DNA from: Candidatus Omnitrophota bacterium
GTDB taxonomy: Bacteria > Omnitrophota > Gorgyraeia > Gygaellales > Profunditerraquicolaceae
DNA: 5,051 nucleotides
Assembly (NCBI GenBank): GCA_028716305.1
Contig: JAQUQA010000101.1
Coordinates: 1-5,051 of the forward strand
Direction: 5' to 3'
The notes under the pieces were generated by a model, which was not told the DNA's origin, made no database searches, and saw only the letters and a program-made list of their open reading frames with translations. This document shows, piece by piece, positions 1 to 4,952 of this stretch. The translations under genes were made by a program, and so were the position numbers. Position 1 is the stretch's first letter; the number at the start of each line of letters is the position of its first letter.

Positions 1-120
1 GCCGTTATCTGCGCCTGGCTTACCCGCTTCTCCGGCCAAACCGATAAATCCTACTAAAAGTGGCAAGTGCCATTGTTTGGTGAATTCGTAAATCTCAAAT
101 GTCAACTTTTGTATGTCCAT
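1..120 (-). CDS. Unidentified protein, N-terminal 40 residues only
   Basis: Reading the minus strand from the ATG at 120-118 gives 40 open codons that run off the window edge. The peptide begins MDIQKLTFEIYEFTKQWHLP, followed by a short hydrophobic stretch (LPLLVGFIGLAG, residues 19-30) and a glycine-rich segment with Gly at 24, 27, 30, 33, 36 and 40. The start is well supported: GGAGG (127-131) lies 6 bases upstream, and a TTGACA/TATACT promoter lies behind it. There is no classical signal peptide. I do not recognise the family, and 40 residues are too few to assign one. It is transcribed away from the XRE-cupin regulator gene, so it is a natural candidate target of that regulator; that link is inferred only from arrangement and shared upstream motifs. 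Confidence 0.7.
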   Translation of the reverse strand, partial: MDIQKLTFEIYEFTKQWHLPLLVGFIGLAGEAGKPGADNG

Positions 121-140
121 TTTTCCCCTCCCGTGATTGA

Positions 141-168
141 AGTATAACATATATTCTACCAATGTCAA
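141..168 (-). promoter_or_regulatory. Sigma70-type promoter of the leftmost minus-strand gene
   Basis: On the minus strand, TTGACA (168-163) and TATACT (146-141) are separated by 16 bases. The predicted start point lies about 20 bases before the ATG at 120, and the Shine-Dalgarno GGGAGGGG occupies 132-125. The spacer contains one copy of the TTGGTAGA motif, so a protein bound there would be placed to block RNA polymerase. Confidence 0.7.
148..163 (-). promoter_or_regulatory. Candidate operator copy 1 (TTGGTAGA motif)
   Basis: The minus strand reads ATTGGTAGAATATATG, lying between the -35 and -10 of the minus-strand promoter. It matches the copies at 184-199 and 295-310 in the TTGGTAGA core and in a following A/T-only stretch that ends in TG. 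Binding by the neighbouring XRE regulator is inference. Confidence 0.4.
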
Positions 169-183
169 GATAATATCATAGTA

Positions 184-199
184 ATTGGTAGATTAAATG
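184..199 (+). promoter_or_regulatory. Candidate operator copy 2 (TTGGTAGA motif)
   Basis: The plus strand reads ATTGGTAGATTAAATG. With copy 1 it forms a perfect 9-bp inverted repeat (155-163 TCTACCAAT and 184-192 ATTGGTAGA) separated by 20 bases. The two half-sites are about 29 bp apart, near three helical turns, which would suit cooperative binding; that role is inferred. Confidence 0.4.
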
Positions 200-294
200 T
201 ATCTCTTCTTAACTCATTGCTTAATAATCATTTAGAATGGATAGAATATGGATTTTTAGTTGCTATTCAACCAGTATATGTAAAATTTAATTAT

Positions 295-310
295 GTTGGT
301 AGAAATTTTG
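295..310 (+). promoter_or_regulatory. Candidate operator copy 3 (TTGGTAGA motif)
   Basis: The plus strand reads GTTGGTAGAAATTTTG, ending one base before the -35 hexamer of the XRE-cupin gene promoter. The core is identical to the other two copies. Its position next to the gene's own promoter would fit autoregulation. A weaker look-alike, TGGATAGAATATGG, is at 238-251. Confidence 0.4.
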
Positions 311-311
311 C

Positions 312-353
312 TTGACAAACTTTTGTTTCTACGATAGAATTTTGATGGAGAGG
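312..353 (+). promoter_or_regulatory. Promoter and ribosome binding site of the XRE-cupin gene
   Basis: A perfect -35 TTGACA (312-317) and a near-consensus -10 TAGAAT (335-340) are separated by the ideal 17 bases. The predicted start point is near 346-348, so the leader is only about a dozen bases and the Shine-Dalgarno GGAGAGG (347-353) lies almost at the 5' end of the transcript, 5 bases before the ATG. This is a strong constitutive-looking promoter, which makes repressor control plausible. Confidence 0.8.
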
Positions 354-358
354 TTAAG

Positions 359-937
359 ATGAAATTACACGAAAAAATAAGGCAGATCCGCAAGGAAAAG
401 GGCCTTTCCCTGATTGAGCTAGAAAAAAGGCTGGTCAATATTTTCGGCAAAAAAGCCCTGCGCTATAATTCGCTTTACCGAATCGAAAAGGGCTTGAGAG
501 AAGCGCGGGTCTCCTCCCTTTCGCAATTCTGTATCGGATTGGGCATTTCTTTAAAGGAGCTTATCGAAGGCACCGAAGAAGAGGAATTTCCCCTGGTTGA
601 CTTTATTAAGAAAAGCAGCCGGGTTTCTCAATACGTTTATTCGGAAAAAGCCTACGCGCAGTTATTGACCAAAGAAAAGCAGCCGTTTCTGGCGCAGAGG
701 CTGGTCCTGGAACCGGAAGGAAAAACAAAGATCGAACAGGACCCTTTGGAAATCGGTAAATTTGAAAAGTGGGTTTACGGCTTAAAGGGCAAGGTCACCT
801 GCGTAGTCGGGCAAAATAGATACGTCTTGGGAAAGGATGATTCACTCTGCTTTGAAAGCAATATCCCTCATTACTTCGAAAATAATACCGCTCAAAAAGC
901 CTCCTGTATCATTATACAAAACCCCAAACATATGTAG
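359..937 (+). CDS. XRE-family transcriptional regulator with C-terminal cupin domain
   Basis: This 192-residue protein has two parts. Residues about 3-70 form a Cro/CI-type helix-turn-helix; the LIELEKRL segment and the YNSLYRIEKGLREAR segment (residues 37-51) match the second and recognition helices, and the stretch ends with the usual LGISLKELIEG. Residues about 95-188 resemble a small cupin barrel: EKWVYGLKGKVTCVVGQ, then LGKDDSLCFESNIPHYFEN, with Pro170-His171 in the second cupin motif. The first motif lacks the usual His-X-His metal ligands, so the cupin more likely senses a small ligand than acts as an enzyme. Regulators of this architecture usually control a nearby metabolic or transport gene. 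The ATG is supported by a strong promoter and Shine-Dalgarno site. It is divergent from the gene at 1-120, and three shared upstream motifs suggest both may be targets. The ligand is unknown. Confidence 0.9.
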   Translation: MKLHEKIRQIRKEKGLSLIELEKRLVNIFGKKALRYNSLYRIEKGLREARVSSLSQFCIGLGISLKELIEGTEEEEFPLVDFIKKSSRVSQYVYSEKAYAQLLTKEKQPFLAQRLVLEPEGKTKIEQDPLEIGKFEKWVYGLKGKVTCVVGQNRYVLGKDDSLCFESNIPHYFENNTAQKASCIIIQNPKHM

Positions 938-941
938 CGCA

Positions 942-974
942 GGGACGGTTCTGAGGTCAGCCTAGAACCGTCCC
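942..974. repeat. REP-like hairpin with GGAC/GTCC foot, between convergent genes
   Basis: GGGACGGTTCT (942-952) and AGAACCGTCCC (964-974) are perfect 11-base inverted arms. The inner AGG/CCT (954-956/961-963) extends the stem past a single bulged G to a TCAG loop. It begins five bases after the regulator's stop codon and faces the 3' end of the hydrolase gene. No T-tract follows on either strand, so it is not a canonical intrinsic terminator, although it could slow polymerase or protect 3' ends. Its core GGAC-N-GTT is also found at both ends of the transposase unit at 3758-4448, so I read it as a REP-like element possibly mobilised by that or a related transposase. Confidence 0.7.
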
Positions 975-1001
975 CCCTCCAAGGGGTTGAGGGACATCCC
1001 C
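970..1001. repeat. G/C-run cluster forming alternative hairpins
   Basis: GTCCC (970-974) can pair with GGGAC (991-995), CCCC (974-977) with GGGG (983-986), and GGGA (991-994) with TCCC (997-1000). The first competes with the hairpin at 942-974. The cluster sits just past the hydrolase stop codon and may help end transcription from both convergent genes, but there is no T-run and the role is uncertain. Confidence 0.35.
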
Positions 1002-1005
1002 ACTT

Positions 1006-3255
1006 CTAAATTCCCGTATTCAAGAGATCATAAGGCACGGAGGACAGCCGGATATTCAACTGGCTAGAGCCTTCCTGTGAATAGCTGCCTGTGTAACGAA
1101 AAGAGTTACTGCTCAACTGTTCTTTTTTACAGGTGGTCCCATCCAGGGTTTTATAAGAGAACTGCTTATTTTTGATATACAAAGCCAATATCCCCGGATT
1201 GATCTGGGCTATATGGTAAGATTCAGCCAGGGGAGCTTCTGAGACCTTGATCTGAAGATCCCCTAAGGAAGAGCCGTTACCCTGCAGAAACCACTTACCG
1301 TATCCTTCCAGGTCAGCCGTGATATTTATTACCGCCGCCTGCATAGAGGCAAAGCTGGACCACCTGGAATTAACCGGATAGGGACTGCCGCGAAAGCTAT
1401 CCGTCTTATCGGCGGTTATATCCGCCCTCCAATGAATAGTCTTATCCACCAGGCTAAAGGACATCTGGGCGTTAAGGGCATACTCTCCGAACATATCAGC
1501 CGAGATACATTCATGCTGGGCCTGCGCCTGCCAGCCCGGTGCAACGCTAAAGACCTTCGAATCAACCATTAAGCTCTGTAAACCGTCGTATGTGCCGCTT
1601 AATGCCGCGCTAAGGCTGCAATTCAAGGTTTTCATTGCCTCGATAAGATCGAATTGTTCCCTGGGGAATTCGAAGATGATCTCTTTTGTCTCTCCTGCAG
1701 ACAAATCCAGCTGACGGGTAAGCTGCTTGCCGTTAAACTCTACCTTGATCTCATGCGAGCCTGAAGTAAGCGCAATAGGCTGGTTATGCGACTGGGCGTC
1801 ACTGGCACCATAACCTAATACGGTCTCCCCTTCATAAATAGGGATAGAATGCTCTGAAATACCCTGAATGCTGGCGATCTCCTTGCCTTCGGGGTTATGG
1901 CAATGCACGATAATCTGTGCCTCGCCAACACCGGTTACCTTGACCCACAACTCCTTCTTTTCAGAGGTGATGCGCGCCGGATTCTCCAAAACACAGCTTA
2001 GATAGTAGAGCCCCAGGCCGGGGAAAATGATCTCTGTATCGAACTCGGCAACCGGAGAATTGGGGTTATTAGGGATCCAAAGGTCAGACGGCTGAAGCAG
2101 GCTCTTTTGTTCGGGCAGGATCAGGCCATCTTCCTGGCGGATAATCTTAATGATTAAATTAGTATCCGCGGGCAGGTATTCTTTATAAACCATACCTTTA
2201 ATATGGATAGAGTCTGTAGAGATCTCGCTGTTGGTGGGTGGTGAGGTGATGGTGAATTCGGGAGGGGTGTAGTCGAGAAAACGAAGAAGAGGATTATTGC
2301 CGGTTACGCAATTATCAAGTTCGTTTCCATGTAAAGCAGATATTGTAGCAGAGCTTTTTAAAGATAAAACTCCAGTGCCTAATTGGCTGTCATTACTTAC
2401 CGTTCCATCGCCAAGATTATAAAATAACCAATGTTTACCGATAATAACAAAATGATCAATCAAACAAGCGTAGCCAAAATTAAGTTTATCGATAAAGCCG
2501 CTTCCGGTTATCTCAGGATCCATATCCCAGACTGCATCGCCATCGATATCGACTTGTAAATTTTCTTCCAGGGTCCGATCTAAATCTTCTATCATTGCTA
2601 CAGACATTAAGCCCATTCCATAAATATAAGACGCCATGCCCAAGAGGCGACTACGATGAAGAATAACTGCCGCAGTCGCATCTAAGGCTCCACGATTAGG
2701 TGTCCCAATCATGATTAGTTTACTGATCTTTTGATAGGCAAAAGTATAGTCTTTAAGATATTTCCTGGCGGCTAAGCCGCTCATGGAATGACCAACTAAA
2801 ATAATCTTTTGCTCGGAATCATCCGCGTACTTATAGTATTGTCTTAACTTTATAACAGCCCCATCTAATTTATCTGCCCATCCAGGATCGCCCGGTACAC
2901 GCAGGCCTGCAGTAACATAACAATCTCCTGCCTTATATGTATCAATTGAACTATTTCTGTCCTCAGTAGATGAACCAAAATCAATAAGCTCAAGATAAGG
3001 GTATCGCGTTTTAGGTAGAACTGAGGGGTCTGAATGATACCCCGTATAGTATTTAACATAATATTGGCTTAGGCTTGTATCAACGTTTACCCATCCTTGC
3101 GGAGTCCCTGAGCCAAATCCATGAAGAAATAAAACTGGATTTGGACGATACGAACGGGGATCTTTCCAGCCTTCTGTTACAATTCCTGCAAAAAGATACG
3201 AATAAAGGCTCAGAAAAACTAAAATAAATAGAATAATCAGTTTTACTTTTCTCAT
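1006..3255 (-). CDS. Secreted alpha/beta hydrolase (lipase/PGAP1-like) with C-terminal beta domains
   Basis: The protein has 749 residues. Residues 1-23 are a signal peptide (Arg-Lys start, long hydrophobic core, likely cleavage after LFA) without a lipobox, so the product is exported. Residues about 38-328 are an alpha/beta hydrolase: VLFLHGFGSG (41-50, oxyanion region), nucleophile elbow GHSMSG (155-160, Ser157), IGTPNRGA (183-190), Asp283 in LGDGTVSNDSQ and His309 in ALHGNE, a full plausible triad. The layout resembles class 2 lipases and PGAP1-like esterases; the elbow has Ser where Gly is usual. Residues about 330-441 look Ig-like, 445-531 look like a PEGA or carboxypeptidase-regulatory-type domain (SGSHEIKVEFNGK), and 532-749 are beta-rich and unrecognised. 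It probably cleaves ester bonds of lipids or polymers outside the cytoplasm; the substrate is unknown. Its ATG overlaps the stop of membrane protein A (ATGA, 3255-3252) and has only a weak Shine-Dalgarno, suggesting translational coupling. Confidence 0.85.
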   Translation of the reverse strand: MRKVKLIILFILVFLSLYSYLFAGIVTEGWKDPRSYRPNPVLFLHGFGSGTPQGWVNVDTSLSQYYVKYYTGYHSDPSVLPKTRYPYLELIDFGSSTEDRNSSIDTYKAGDCYVTAGLRVPGDPGWADKLDGAVIKLRQYYKYADDSEQKIILVGHSMSGLAARKYLKDYTFAYQKISKLIMIGTPNRGALDATAAVILHRSRLLGMASYIYGMGLMSVAMIEDLDRTLEENLQVDIDGDAVWDMDPEITGSGFIDKLNFGYACLIDHFVIIGKHWLFYNLGDGTVSNDSQLGTGVLSLKSSATISALHGNELDNCVTGNNPLLRFLDYTPPEFTITSPPTNSEISTDSIHIKGMVYKEYLPADTNLIIKIIRQEDGLILPEQKSLLQPSDLWIPNNPNSPVAEFDTEIIFPGLGLYYLSCVLENPARITSEKKELWVKVTGVGEAQIIVHCHNPEGKEIASIQGISEHSIPIYEGETVLGYGASDAQSHNQPIALTSGSHEIKVEFNGKQLTRQLDLSAGETKEIIFEFPREQFDLIEAMKTLNCSLSAALSGTYDGLQSLMVDSKVFSVAPGWQAQAQHECISADMFGEYALNAQMSFSLVDKTIHWRADITADKTDSFRGSPYPVNSRWSSFASMQAAVINITADLEGYGKWFLQGNGSSLGDLQIKVSEAPLAESYHIAQINPGILALYIKNKQFSYKTLDGTTCKKEQLSSNSFRYTGSYSQEGSSQLNIRLSSVPYDLLNTGI

Positions 3256-3725
3256 TTACTATTTCTTCTAACTTTACTAATTATTTTTGCTAAAAGATCA
3301 TTTGCTATAAGCAACATTGGTATTGACCAGAATAGTTGAGTTGGAATTCTTCCTTTAAATATTAGATCGCTGGAATAATCAAGGTCACGACTCGTGCCAT
3401 ATAACAGAAATGAGCCGGAGAGAAATGAATTTAAATGGCTGGCTAAGATGAAATTTACTATTGGGATAGAATAAAAAAGGACTACTAATGTAGAAATAAA
3501 AATATGGTAAGGCCTGGTTAATTTAGACCGAAAAAGATAAACTAGGCCAATTACGGCCAAAATCGTCTTAAGCCAATATATTAAGCCGAAATCTGGCTGC
3601 CAAACAGCTGAACCAGCCGTATACTTCCTCTCCCCCGTCACCACGCATATCGTATTCAAAACAAATGTTACGCAAGCTAAAACTTCCGCGATAACAAAAT
3701 CCCTGGCTTGGTTTTTTTCTTCCAT
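3252..3725 (-). CDS. Small integral membrane protein A, paralogue of B
   Basis: This 157-residue protein of unknown family has about four hydrophobic segments (roughly residues 10-30, 46-65, 75-95 and 131-149). Between the first two lies a polar stretch, TGERKYTAGSAVWQPDFG; near the C-terminus is RIPTQLFWSIPM (126-137). Both are shared with paralogue B at 4465-4938, so they are probably functional. It has no catalytic motif that I recognise. The start is supported by GAGGAG (3734-3729) and by alignment with B. Its stop overlaps the hydrolase start by four bases, so the two are co-translated, and the protein may help export, anchor or regulate the hydrolase. It does not look like a classical lipase foldase, which has one membrane anchor and a large periplasmic domain. 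The first 50 or so codons are nearly identical in DNA to B, while the rest is much diverged. Confidence 0.85.
   Translation of the reverse strand: MEEKNQARDFVIAEVLACVTFVLNTICVVTGERKYTAGSAVWQPDFGLIYWLKTILAVIGLVYLFRSKLTRPYHIFISTLVVLFYSIPIVNFILASHLNSFLSGSFLLYGTSRDLDYSSDLIFKGRIPTQLFWSIPMLLIANDLLAKIISKVRRNSK
3610..3708 (-). repeat. 99-bp exact repeat within gene A (copy 1)
   Basis: Positions 3610-3708 are identical to 4823-4921, an offset of 1213 that equals the offset between the A and B start codons. It codes for about 33 residues of the first membrane segment and following loop. Similarity continues, with a handful of changes, to about 3561 and then falls sharply. Confidence 0.9.
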
Positions 3726-3757
3726 CTTCTCCTCTTTTAATTAATAGCTCTCAAAGC

Positions 3758-3812
3758 AGGACCGTTTCCTTATATCATGTTGTTTTATATTGGTTTCCAA
3801 TGGAACTGTCCC
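3758..3812 (+). repeat. Left inverted end of the transposase unit
   Basis: The end consists of a 17-bp outer block (3758-3774), a 27-base unconserved centre (3775-3801) and an 11-bp inner block (3802-3812). Within this end GGAC (3759-3762) pairs with GTCC (3808-3811), and GTTTC (3764-3768) pairs with GGAAC (3802-3806) with one wobble, around one C/T mismatch. The gene-free stretch 3726-3834 otherwise holds only the Shine-Dalgarno and leader of membrane protein A. Confidence 0.7.
3769..3777 (-). promoter_or_regulatory. Possible extended -10 promoter upstream of membrane protein A
   Basis: The minus strand reads TGATATAAG (3777-3769), one mismatch from the extended -10 TGNTATAAT. No good -35 lies at the right spacing. 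It overlaps the inner end of the 17-bp terminal repeat of the transposase unit, so the element end may drive the A-hydrolase pair with a leader of about 36 bases. This is suggestive only. Confidence 0.3.
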
Positions 3813-3834
3813 CCGTCTTATTCGTTATTATCAA

Positions 3835-4326
3835 TTAACCTTTAAATCTATCTATCTCAATAAAATCGTATATTTTTTCAGGCGATTGGCTATAAAAACC
3901 GTAACTGCTCCAGGGATAGTCTTCTGGTTTAGCTACAATGCGCGCTCTTACCGGATTGTTATGGATATAATTAAGGCACTCCAATATATAGTTGTTGTCA
4001 TCAATGACATTACTCTTGAACCTCCCCTGCCAGACATAGCCTGAGTAGGCGTATTTCTTACGGAATTTTACGCTGTAGGAAAGTGTTACTGCCTGCATAA
4101 TTTTCGAGATATTTATCAAAGGGGCGGCCTCTATAATAAGGTGCGCGTGATTATCCATCAAGACAAAGCCATATAACTTAAAGCCAAAACGCGACTTAAA
4201 AACGGATAGCGAATCAAGAAAAGCTCTTTTGTTTTCGTCTGTCAGCAAAACTGCTTGCTTGTTGTTGCCTCTAATGCAAACATGATATACGGCCCTTTGA
4301 AAATAGATCCTGGTTTGCCTTGTCAT
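3835..4326 (-). CDS. REP-associated tyrosine transposase (Y1, HUH family)
   Basis: The 163-residue protein belongs to the Y1 transposase superfamily (Transposase IS200-like, COG1943), specifically the REP-associated group. Visible marks are the N-terminal YHVCIRGNN (14-22), the metal-binding His-X-His in DNHAHLII (His60, His62), WQGRFKS (99-105), the helix YILECLNYIHNNPVRA (113-128) carrying the catalytic tyrosine (Tyr113 or Tyr120), and PWSSY (138-142). Such enzymes nick and rejoin single-stranded DNA at hairpins, using a 5'-phosphotyrosine link. All motifs are present, so the gene looks intact; length is at the short end of the family. The start is the ATG at 4326-4324, right behind a run of nine G, with no ordinary Shine-Dalgarno. 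It is a single-copy-type gene, enclosed by inverted repeats and inserted between the two membrane-protein paralogues. Confidence 0.93.
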   Translation of the reverse strand: MTRQTRIYFQRAVYHVCIRGNNKQAVLLTDENKRAFLDSLSVFKSRFGFKLYGFVLMDNHAHLIIEAAPLINISKIMQAVTLSYSVKFRKKYAYSGYVWQGRFKSNVIDDNNYILECLNYIHNNPVRARIVAKPEDYPWSSYGFYSQSPEKIYDFIEIDRFKG

Positions 4327-4329
4327 ATT

Positions 4330-4345
4330 CCCCCCCCCTATTATA
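4330..4345 (-). promoter_or_regulatory. -10 element and nine-G initiation tract of the transposase gene
   Basis: On the minus strand a perfect TATAAT (4345-4340) is followed directly by AG and then a run of Gs; the homopolymer occupies 4338-4330 and is followed by AAT and the ATG. There is no convincing -35. The expected start point, about 7 bases past the -10, lies inside the G run, leaving a leader of under ten bases. Expression is probably weak and may depend on the exact number of Gs. Confidence 0.5.
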
Positions 4346-4393
4346 GTAGACGATACAAAGGGGGTATTTCTAACAGGTTTTTTTCAAAGAACA

Positions 4394-4448
4394 GGGACAG
4401 TTCCTATGTAAAGTATTAGAAAATCAAGGGTTATAAGGAAACGGTCCT
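4394..4448 (-). repeat. Right inverted end of the transposase unit
   Basis: The inner 11-bp block (4394-4404), 27-base centre (4405-4431) and outer 17-bp block (4432-4448) mirror the left end exactly in spacing. The centre shows no clear match to the left centre, so the two conserved blocks appear to be under selection. The outer block carries TATAAG (4432-4437) on the plus strand, mirroring the -10-like sequence of the left end. Confidence 0.7.
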
Positions 4449-4457
4449 TGATTTTCT
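4418..4457. terminator. Possible terminator hairpin downstream of membrane protein B
   Basis: AGAAAATCAAGG (4418-4429) and CCTTGATTTTCT (4446-4457) are perfect 12-base inverted arms around a 16-base loop, starting 7 bases beyond the B stop codon. The stem is A/T-rich and the minus-strand 3' side has only a poor T-run, so termination after B would be weak; on the plus strand a T-rich stretch (4461-4466) follows. It overlaps the outer block of the transposase right end. A nearby 9-bp tandem repeat (CTTGATTTT at 4447-4455 and 4456-4464) makes part of the arm. Confidence 0.45.
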
Positions 4458-4464
4458 TGATTTT

Positions 4465-4938
4465 TTAATTCTTTCTTGTCTTTTTTCTGATAAATCTCAC
4501 TAAAAGATCAATCATTATAATAAACATCGGTATTGACCAGGTAGCTTGAGTAGGAATTCTGGCATTAAAAGACCTCATACTAGCATAGTTAACGTCAAAA
4601 TTTATTCCCCGCAACATAATATTACCGGAAAAAATTAGACTTGGGTAAAAGGTTAAGATAAAATTAATGACTGGCAAGGAAAATAAAAGTAGAACTATGG
4701 TAAAAAATTTAATAAGTAACGAAGCCGGATATTTACGCGAGCGGAAAAAATAGACAATTCCAATTACTGCTAAAATCGTCTTAAGCCAATATATTAAACC
4801 AAAATCTGGCTCCCAAACAGACGAACCAGCCGTATACTTCCTCTCCCCCGTCACCACGCATATCGTATTCAAAACAAATGTTACGCAAGCTAAAACTTCC
4901 GCGATAACAAAATCCCTGGCTCTACTATTCTCCTCCAT
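4465..4938 (-). CDS. Small integral membrane protein B, paralogue of A
   Basis: This 157-residue protein has about four hydrophobic segments (roughly residues 10-30, 46-65, 77-97 and 135-150) and is of unknown family. It shares with A the whole N-terminal region through residue 60, including the conserved Cys18 and Cys27 in the first membrane segment, and the C-terminal RIPTQATWSIPM (127-138). Positions 4823-4921 are identical to 3610-3708 base for base, yet the middle and C-terminus differ at most residues. GGGAAGG (4950-4944) is the Shine-Dalgarno, 5 bases from the ATG. The gene begins 14 bases after the stop of the upstream LolA-like gene, so it is likely in the same operon. Its original downstream partner may have been the hydrolase gene now preceded by A; that is inference. 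Confidence 0.85.
   Translation of the reverse strand: MEENSRARDFVIAEVLACVTFVLNTICVVTGERKYTAGSSVWEPDFGLIYWLKTILAVIGIVYFFRSRKYPASLLIKFFTIVLLLFSLPVINFILTFYPSLIFSGNIMLRGINFDVNYASMRSFNARIPTQATWSIPMFIIMIDLLVRFIRKKTRKN
4823..4921 (-). repeat. 99-bp exact repeat within gene B (copy 2)
   Basis: This is the second copy of the exact repeat, in the same reading frame and codon position in paralogue B. Absence of even synonymous changes over 99 bp, beside strongly diverged flanks, points to gene conversion or a very recent partial exchange rather than protein-level selection alone. Confidence 0.9.
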
Positions 4939-4952
4939 AATCGCCTTCCCAA

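Larger units (their letters stand above)
3758..4448 (-). mobile_element. REP/RAYT-type single-gene transposable unit with inverted ends
   Basis: This 691-bp unit contains one Y1/HUH transposase gene and is bounded by 55-bp inverted ends. The outer 17 bases, AGGACCGTTTCCTTATA (3758-3774) against TATAAGGAAACGGTCCT (4432-4448), and the inner 11 bases, GGAACTGTCCC (3802-3812) against GGGACAGTTCC (4394-4404), are perfect inverted repeats, with 27 bases between blocks on both sides. Each end can fold into a GGAC/GTCC-footed hairpin, the type of structure that Y1 transposases of the REP-associated class recognise. No target-site duplication is visible, as expected for HUH enzymes. The true boundaries may lie slightly outside the repeats. 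Confidence 0.65.

Noticed and set aside
1..51. Collagen-like Gly-X-Y pattern (five triplets) in the partial protein
   Set aside because: Only five triplets are visible and the register breaks at residue 39, before the window edge; the run can arise by chance in a glycine-rich loop.
256..450. Minus-strand open frame of 64 codons over the regulator start region
   Set aside because: It overlaps the strong promoter and first codons of the XRE-cupin gene on the other strand, has no Shine-Dalgarno of note and no recognisable protein features.
942..974. Intrinsic transcription terminator
   Set aside because: The hairpin is strong but no T-tract follows it on either strand, so a REP-like element explains it better.
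2865..3059. Minus-strand open frame of 64 codons inside the hydrolase gene
   Set aside because: It is an alternative frame within the well-supported hydrolase catalytic domain.
3252..3725. Lipase-specific foldase (Lif) or immunity protein role for membrane protein A
   Set aside because: The predicted multi-pass topology and small size do not match Lif proteins, and nothing in the hydrolase marks it as a toxin.
3790..4044. Plus-strand open frame of 84 codons antisense to the transposase
   Set aside because: It lies opposite conserved transposase motifs (IHNNPVRA, WQGRFKS), so it is a shadow frame.
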